From: JACVRW01 sp035947555
GTDB taxonomy: Bacteria; Actinomycetota; Thermoleophilia; Solirubrobacterales; Thermoleophilaceae
Assembly (NCBI GenBank): GCA_035947555.1
Contig: DASZJZ010000004.1
Coordinates: 1-5,755 of the forward strand
Direction: 5' to 3'
Length of the DNA: 5,755 bases
Positions 5,197 to 5,755 of the stretch are shown piece by piece; the stretch's first letter is position 1; each line of letters starts with the position of its first letter. Under the pieces are notes generated by a model, which did no database searches, had not been told where the DNA came from, and saw nothing but the letters and a program-made list of their open reading frames with translations. A program made the position numbers and the translations under genes.

Positions 5197-5755
5197 TCAG
5201 CCGGTGCGCTGAGCGCCCAGCATGCCCTCGCCGAGCTTCACGCCCACCCGCTCGGCCACAAGGTCGAGGTCGGTGCGGTGCTTTACGATGATCGACATCG
5301 TCCGCTCGAGCATGCCCTGGTCCACGTCCTCGGCGCCGAGCAGCAGCAGCGCGCGCGCCCAGTCGATCGACTCCGCGATCGACGGCGGCTTCTTCAGGTC
5401 GAGCGCGCGCACCAAGTGGATCACCTCCACCAGCTTGCGCGCGATGCGGTCGTCGAGCTCCGGCGCGTGCAGGTGCACGATCTCGAGCTCGCGCTCGACG
5501 GTCGGGTAGTCGAGCCACAGGTACAGGCAGCGGCGCTTCAGCGCCTCGGTCAGCTCGCGGGAGTTGTTCGAGGTGAGCAGCACCAGCGGCCGGGTGCGCG
5601 CCTCGACCACGCCCAGCTCTGGGATCGAGATCTGGAAGTCCGACAGGACCTCGAGCAGCATCGCCTCGAACTCCTGGTCGGTCTTGTCGATCTCGTCGAT
5701 CAGCAGGACGACCGGCTGGTCGGCGGAGATCGCGGTGAGGAGCGGGCGCGGGAGG
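5197..5755 (-). CDS. MoxR-family AAA+ ATPase, CoxD-like (C-terminal 185 residues; start beyond the right edge)
   Basis: MoxR-type ATPases act as chaperones for metal-cofactor or complex assembly; CoxD-like members are linked to molybdenum hydroxylase (CO dehydrogenase type) maturation. In the visible part, counted from the edge, Walker B is VVLLIDEIDK (15-24), followed by EFEAMLLEVLSDFQISIPE. Sensor 1 is LLTSNNSRELTEALKRRCLY (59-78), which carries the Arg pair before the conserved LDYPTVERE. A sensor-2-like helix is SIAESIDWARALLLLG (125-140). The Walker A loop is outside the window. The RRCLYLWLDYPTVERE stretch is what points to the CoxD-like subgroup rather than generic MoxR; that match is from memory. 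The gene closes with TGA at 5197-5199. A CoxE-like VWA gene would normally be close by, but the next gene is the secreted protein instead. Substrate complex unknown. Confidence 0.88.
   Translation of the reverse strand, partial: LPRPLLTAISADQPVVLLIDEIDKTDQEFEAMLLEVLSDFQISIPELGVVEARTRPLVLLTSNNSRELTEALKRRCLYLWLDYPTVERELEIVHLHAPELDDRIARKLVEVIHLVRALDLKKPPSIAESIDWARALLLLGAEDVDQGMLERTMSIIVKHRTDLDLVAERVGVKLGEGMLGAQRTG

Overview
The window is very GC-rich, with strong G/C bias at third codon positions, TTG and GTG starts, and overlapping genes. The protein styles fit Actinomycetota, most likely the Thermoleophilia/Solirubrobacterales side. The pointers to that group are a histidine-utilisation operon with an embedded M20 amidohydrolase, a secreted protein with a Cys-Pro-Arg-Gly-Cys beta-sandwich tail, and a CoxD-like MoxR ATPase. 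The taxonomic call is an inference from family resemblance, not a database result.

Left part, + strand, about 1-3817: three tightly packed genes of histidine degradation, probably preceded by a fourth gene that lies mostly outside the window. hutI (imidazolonepropionase, 76-1305) makes N-formimino-L-glutamate. An M20-family allantoate amidohydrolase / N-carbamoyl-L-amino-acid hydrolase homologue (1284-2582) follows with a 22-nt overlap. hutF (formimidoylglutamate deiminase, 2579-3817) follows with an ATGA overlap and makes N-formyl-L-glutamate. No N-formylglutamate deformylase (HutG) is visible. The simplest reading of the layout is that the M20 enzyme performs the last step to glutamate, or hydrolyses a related N-substituted glutamate. 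HutF is unusual: it starts almost directly at its metal-binding HxH motif, so it lacks the usual N-terminal beta-sandwich half. It also ends without the matching C-terminal strand, and it carries a loop built from seven 15-bp tandem repeats (2675-2779). The M20 enzyme also has an Ala-rich insertion.

Right part, - strand, 3798-5755: a MoxR/CoxD-like AAA+ ATPase whose N-terminal half lies beyond the right edge (5197-5755), then after 37 nt a secreted, propeller-like protein with five regularly placed cysteine pairs (3798-5159). This protein converges on hutF with a 20-nt tail-to-tail overlap. The VWA-domain (CoxE-like) partner usually expected beside a CoxD-like ATPase does not follow it here.

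There is no non-coding stretch longer than about 40 nt, and I saw no tRNA, rRNA, CRISPR array, insertion sequence or convincing intrinsic terminator. Promoters for both operons must lie outside the window.
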